From contig CBDAPV010000001.1 of NCBI GenBank assembly GCA_965198715.1, positions 2,046,001 through 2,110,000 on the forward strand: 64,000 bases of DNA. Direction: 5' to 3'. The number at the start of each line of letters is the position of its first letter. The stretch's first letter is position 1. The notes beneath the pieces were generated by a model, which was given only the letters and a program-made list of their open reading frames with translations, was not told the origin of the DNA and searched no databases. This document shows, one piece after another, positions 61,640 to 64,000 of this stretch. Source of the DNA: RH-AL1 sp965198715. Its GTDB lineage: Bacteria; Pseudomonadota; Alphaproteobacteria; Rhizobiales; Beijerinckiaceae. The position numbers and the translations under genes were made by a program.

Positions 61640-61685
61640 GCGAGGATCATCGCCTATGCACCGCGAGGATTGTCGCCTATGCACC
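61640..61685. repeat. Two 23-base tandem repeats in the CMD-LysR intergenic region
   Basis: 61640-61662 and 61663-61685 are direct copies with two differences, each containing GCGAGGAT and TCGCCTATGCACC. They lie immediately before the CMD gene start, within the 136-base gap to the divergent LysR gene. Repeated sites spaced 23 bases (about two helical turns) suit cooperative binding by a regulator, most likely the LysR protein. The first copy overlaps one of the possible CMD start codons. Confidence 0.7.
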
Positions 61686-61762
61686 GTCTCTTGAGGGCTG
61701 GCGTTCATCCCACCTCAAAAATATGATCCCAAGACTTGCATCAATACATTTAATGACTTTCC

Positions 61763-62671
61763 ATGAATCTCACGAATTTAGCCCGCATCGACCTCAACCT
61801 GCTGGTAGTGTTCCAGGCCGTCGCCGACGCCCGCTCGGTGACGAGCGCGGCCGATCACCTCTGCCTCAGCCAACCGGCGGTGAGCCACGCACTCGCCCGC
61901 CTGCGCCGCCTGCTCGATGATCCCCTCTTCATACGGGGCGCCAGCGGGTTGCGGCTGACGCCCCGGGCCGCCGCCCTGATCCAGCCCGTGGCGGCCATCC
62001 TCGAGGCGGCGGGGCGCCTCATCGCCAACCCCGAGTTCGACGCGGCCAAGACCTCGCGCTGCTTCCGGGCGGGGACCAGCGACTTCGCCTCCATGACGGT
62101 CGTCCCTGTTCTAGTGCGTAAGCTGAACCGCGAAGCGCCGCTGGCGAGCTTCGAGGCCTATCCGGTCGAGGCCTCGACGCTCGACCAGCTGGATCGGGGC
62201 GACATCGACGTCGCGTTCTGGGGAGCTGCCCCGCCGGACCACCCGTTCGTGGCGAGCGAGCTCTTCGTCAACCGTTACGCGGTGATCGTCGACGCCGCGC
62301 ATCCGCTCGCCGAGAAGGCGCGGAGCGGAGGGATCTCGTTGGACGACTATCTGGCCTTCCCGCACGCGCGCATCCACTTCGACGTGCAGGTGCCCCGCGC
62401 CGTCGATGCCGCGCTTGCCCGGATCGGGCGGGAACGCCGGGTCAAGGCGATCACGTGCAGCTTCTTCAGCAACCTCGCCGCGCTCGCCGGGACCGAACTC
62501 GTCGCGACGGTGCCGGAGCGGGTCGTCGAGGCGAGCGCGGTCGCCGTACTGGCGACCATCGCCCCGCCTTTCGACCTCCCGCTGCAGCCCTACTGGCTGG
62601 TCTGGCATCGCCGGACGACCGACGAAGCGAGCCTCGCGTGGTTTAGGAGCCTCGTCGCCGCTTCGGTCTAG
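61763..62671 (+). CDS. LysR-family transcriptional regulator
   Basis: The 302-residue protein has an N-terminal winged HTH (residues about 9-68: LNLLVVFQAVADARSVTSAA, LCLSQPAVSHALARLRRLLD) and an effector-binding domain with GDIDVAFWGAAP and FVNRYAVIVDAAHPLAEKAR. It is divergent from the CMD-type gene and an alpha/beta hydrolase lies beyond a non-coding stretch, so it probably regulates a small catabolic cluster. Confidence 0.93.
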   Translation: MNLTNLARIDLNLLVVFQAVADARSVTSAADHLCLSQPAVSHALARLRRLLDDPLFIRGASGLRLTPRAAALIQPVAAILEAAGRLIANPEFDAAKTSRCFRAGTSDFASMTVVPVLVRKLNREAPLASFEAYPVEASTLDQLDRGDIDVAFWGAAPPDHPFVASELFVNRYAVIVDAAHPLAEKARSGGISLDDYLAFPHARIHFDVQVPRAVDAALARIGRERRVKAITCSFFSNLAALAGTELVATVPERVVEASAVAVLATIAPPFDLPLQPYWLVWHRRTTDEASLAWFRSLVAASV

Positions 62672-63436
62672 GCATGAACAAAGATCATCCAGCCGGGAGC
62701 GTCACAGGAGCTGCTTCGCTCCCGTTGATAGGTCGAGCAGTCAGGCTGCTTCCGGCCAGCTCAGGCCGTAGAGCGGCCGGGCGGCATCGCGCCAATCATT
62801 GCCGTTCCTGTCCCAGGAGGCGTCGCCAGACACCGGACATTGCACGTGGGGCCACAGGCGGCCTGCCGACGGCGACCAACGCGGCGGCGCTTGGCGCTTC
62901 GGTGTAGCCGTTCTCCAAGGCATCTCGGTGCAGGCCGTCGATGGCGCCACGTGAGCGGACTGTCTGCCCTTGCTCTGCGATGAAGGCGTGGCTGCAAGTC
63001 GTTTCGACCGCCATTCGCTTCAGCTGATCGCTTGTTGCGCGCCAACGTGACCGTTGCGCTGGTGCTGAGCCGTCCACGCGGCTCCGTTTTCACCTGCGCT
63101 ACCAGCCTCCACCGCCTCGACACCGGCGATGATTGCTTTGCACCGTTCGCGATGATGCCGACCGACGTTGGTCAGGCTCTGCCGGCAGGTCGTGCGTGCC
63201 AGCGGCGTTCCAGCCGACCAGCGGTCGAGCGACGACGTGCTTGGCCACCGGCCTGTGCCGACATGCCGGACGTATCGGCTAAGGTTGCAAGAGCCTGCGT
63301 CCCTTGCATTTACGAAGACTGGCATGCTAGTGAGACGAACGAGAATTTACCTCGTTGATTGAAGATGAAGCGGCAGCCCGCTTATCTATAAATTGATGGT
63401 AATACCTCGTCTGCGCGCCTAATAGGAGGCAAGAGC
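62672..63436. other. Stretch without a recognisable gene
   Basis: About 765 bases between the LysR gene and the hydrolase. Short frames exist on both strands, but none has a good ribosome-binding site or a family resemblance. Their Arg/Ala-rich composition is typical of non-coding GC-rich DNA. It may be a decayed gene. Confidence 0.45.
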
Positions 63437-64000
63437 ATGACCGATATTCAGCTCGCCTATGCGGCGGATGCGCTGGGTCAGCTTCATTACGCCGAAGCTG
63501 GTGCAGGTGAGCCGTTGCTACTGATCGGCGAGACACCTCGCAGCCATCATTTCTTCGACCCGCTGCTGCCCCTGCTGGCGCCGCACGTTCGGGCGATCGC
63601 GGTCGACCTGCCGGGACTTGGCAACTCGCATGCACTGCCCCGGCCGATGTCGATCCACGCGGTCGCGGCCTGCATGGCCGAGCTCCTCGATGCGCTCGGG
63701 ATCGGGCGTGCGCACGTCTTCGGCATGCACACGGGGAACAAGGTGGCCGCGGCTCTGGCGGCGGATTGGCCGAAAAAGGTGCGTCAGCTGGTCTTGGCCG
63801 GTCAGACGCACAGCCTGTTTCCCGAGACGGAGAAGCGGAACGCGGCGTTGGCGCCTTCCTTCGCCCGATACCGCGCCGCCGACGGCGAGCCTGCGGAGGG
63901 CGCCGCTCTGCGCGAGTGGCTCCGCACCAAGCTGGCGCTCGATGCGACCTGGTGGCCGGATGGCCTCCTTACGGGTCGGGGGGACGCGCGCACCATCGCG
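63437..64000 (+). CDS. Alpha/beta hydrolase, C-terminus beyond window
   Basis: A frame starts at ATG 63437 with AGGAGG eight bases upstream and stays open for 188 codons to the right edge. It reads MTDIQLAYAADALGQLHYAE, then GEPLLLIGETPRSHHFFDPL, AIAVDLPGLGNSHA and HVFGMHTGNKVAAALAA. This is the alpha/beta hydrolase fold, but the nucleophile elbow is G-M-H-T-G, so His takes the place of the usual Ser, Asp or Cys. Similar HTG elbows occur in other proteobacterial homologues. The catalytic acid and His would lie beyond the window edge. Confidence 0.82.
   Translation, partial: MTDIQLAYAADALGQLHYAEAGAGEPLLLIGETPRSHHFFDPLLPLLAPHVRAIAVDLPGLGNSHALPRPMSIHAVAACMAELLDALGIGRAHVFGMHTGNKVAAALAADWPKKVRQLVLAGQTHSLFPETEKRNAALAPSFARYRAADGEPAEGAALREWLRTKLALDATWWPDGLLTGRGDARTIA

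Overview
The window is high-GC alphaproteobacterial chromosome, most likely from the Hyphomicrobiales (Rhizobiales). The reasons are the 16S/23S sequence, the rrn order 16S-tRNA-Ile-tRNA-Ala-23S-5S-tRNA-fMet, a five-gene F1-ATP synthase operon without the Fo genes, RpoH and HrcA together, aerobic cobaltochelatase CobS/CobT, and small alphaproteobacterial families such as DUF2794 and DUF4164. A BciA-type divinyl chlorophyllide reductase hints at a phototrophic or formerly phototrophic lineage, and a Ku gene indicates bacterial end joining. Nearly all of it is housekeeping chromosome. Accessory or decayed DNA is concentrated at 15.8-17.3 kb, 26.1-26.6 kb, 50.2-53.5 kb and 56.8-64 kb.

Layout. 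0-2.2 kb: a partial coiled-coil protein, ku and a secreted Met/His/Lys-rich protein with a clear terminator. 2.2-4.9 kb: trpS with a small membrane gene, divergent from hrcA. 5.0-9.7 kb: exbB-exbD-tonB meets recF tail to tail; recF follows a second TonB-like gene. 9.8-15.8 kb: a complete rRNA operon with a strong promoter, a long 23S processing stem and a closing hairpin. 15.8-17.3 kb: a CPA1-type antiporter in pieces, with segments lying in alternating orientation. 17.4-24.3 kb, minus strand: a small hydrophilic protein, gamma-glutamyltransferase, a CsbD-like protein, a YihY membrane protein, a CobW-type metallochaperone, a D,D-carboxypeptidase and BolA. 24.4-28.5 kb: a DnaJ-domain protein, cobS, an interposed DUF29 gene and cobT.

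28.6-33.1 kb, minus strand: rpoH, an M48 lipoprotein protease, a nuclease-like protein and arfB in overlapping order, then zapA and DUF4164. 33.3-36.3 kb: gap-pgk and two tandem granule-associated paralogues. 36.3-37.7 kb: Uma2, a molybdate-binding Mop protein and DUF2794. 38-40.8 kb: ffh, a small coiled-coil gene, rpsP and rimM; the usual trmD-rplS are absent and the cluster runs into the convergent atpHAGDC operon (40.9-46.1 kb), which carries an extra membrane gene between atpD and atpC. 46.4-50.2 kb: a spore-photoproduct-lyase-like radical SAM gene, a small membrane protein and hrpB. 50.2-53.5 kb: dispersed repeats, a MarR regulator, a reductase, Uma2 and a REP-like element. 53.5-56.8 kb: bciA and a NarL/NarX-like two-component pair. 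57-61 kb: A/T-richer DNA, a large hybrid kinase and an integrase remnant. 61-64 kb: a carboxymuconolactone-decarboxylase-like gene divergent from a LysR regulator over a 23-bp tandem repeat, a decayed stretch, and an alpha/beta hydrolase cut by the window end.

No clearly new multi-gene system is visible. The strongest leads are the strand-alternating antiporter relic, the Met/His-rich secreted protein, the unexpected genes inside the cob and atp operons, three copies of one short dispersed repeat, and the tandem repeat in the LysR intergenic region. Family assignments come from reading the translations and were not confirmed by a search.
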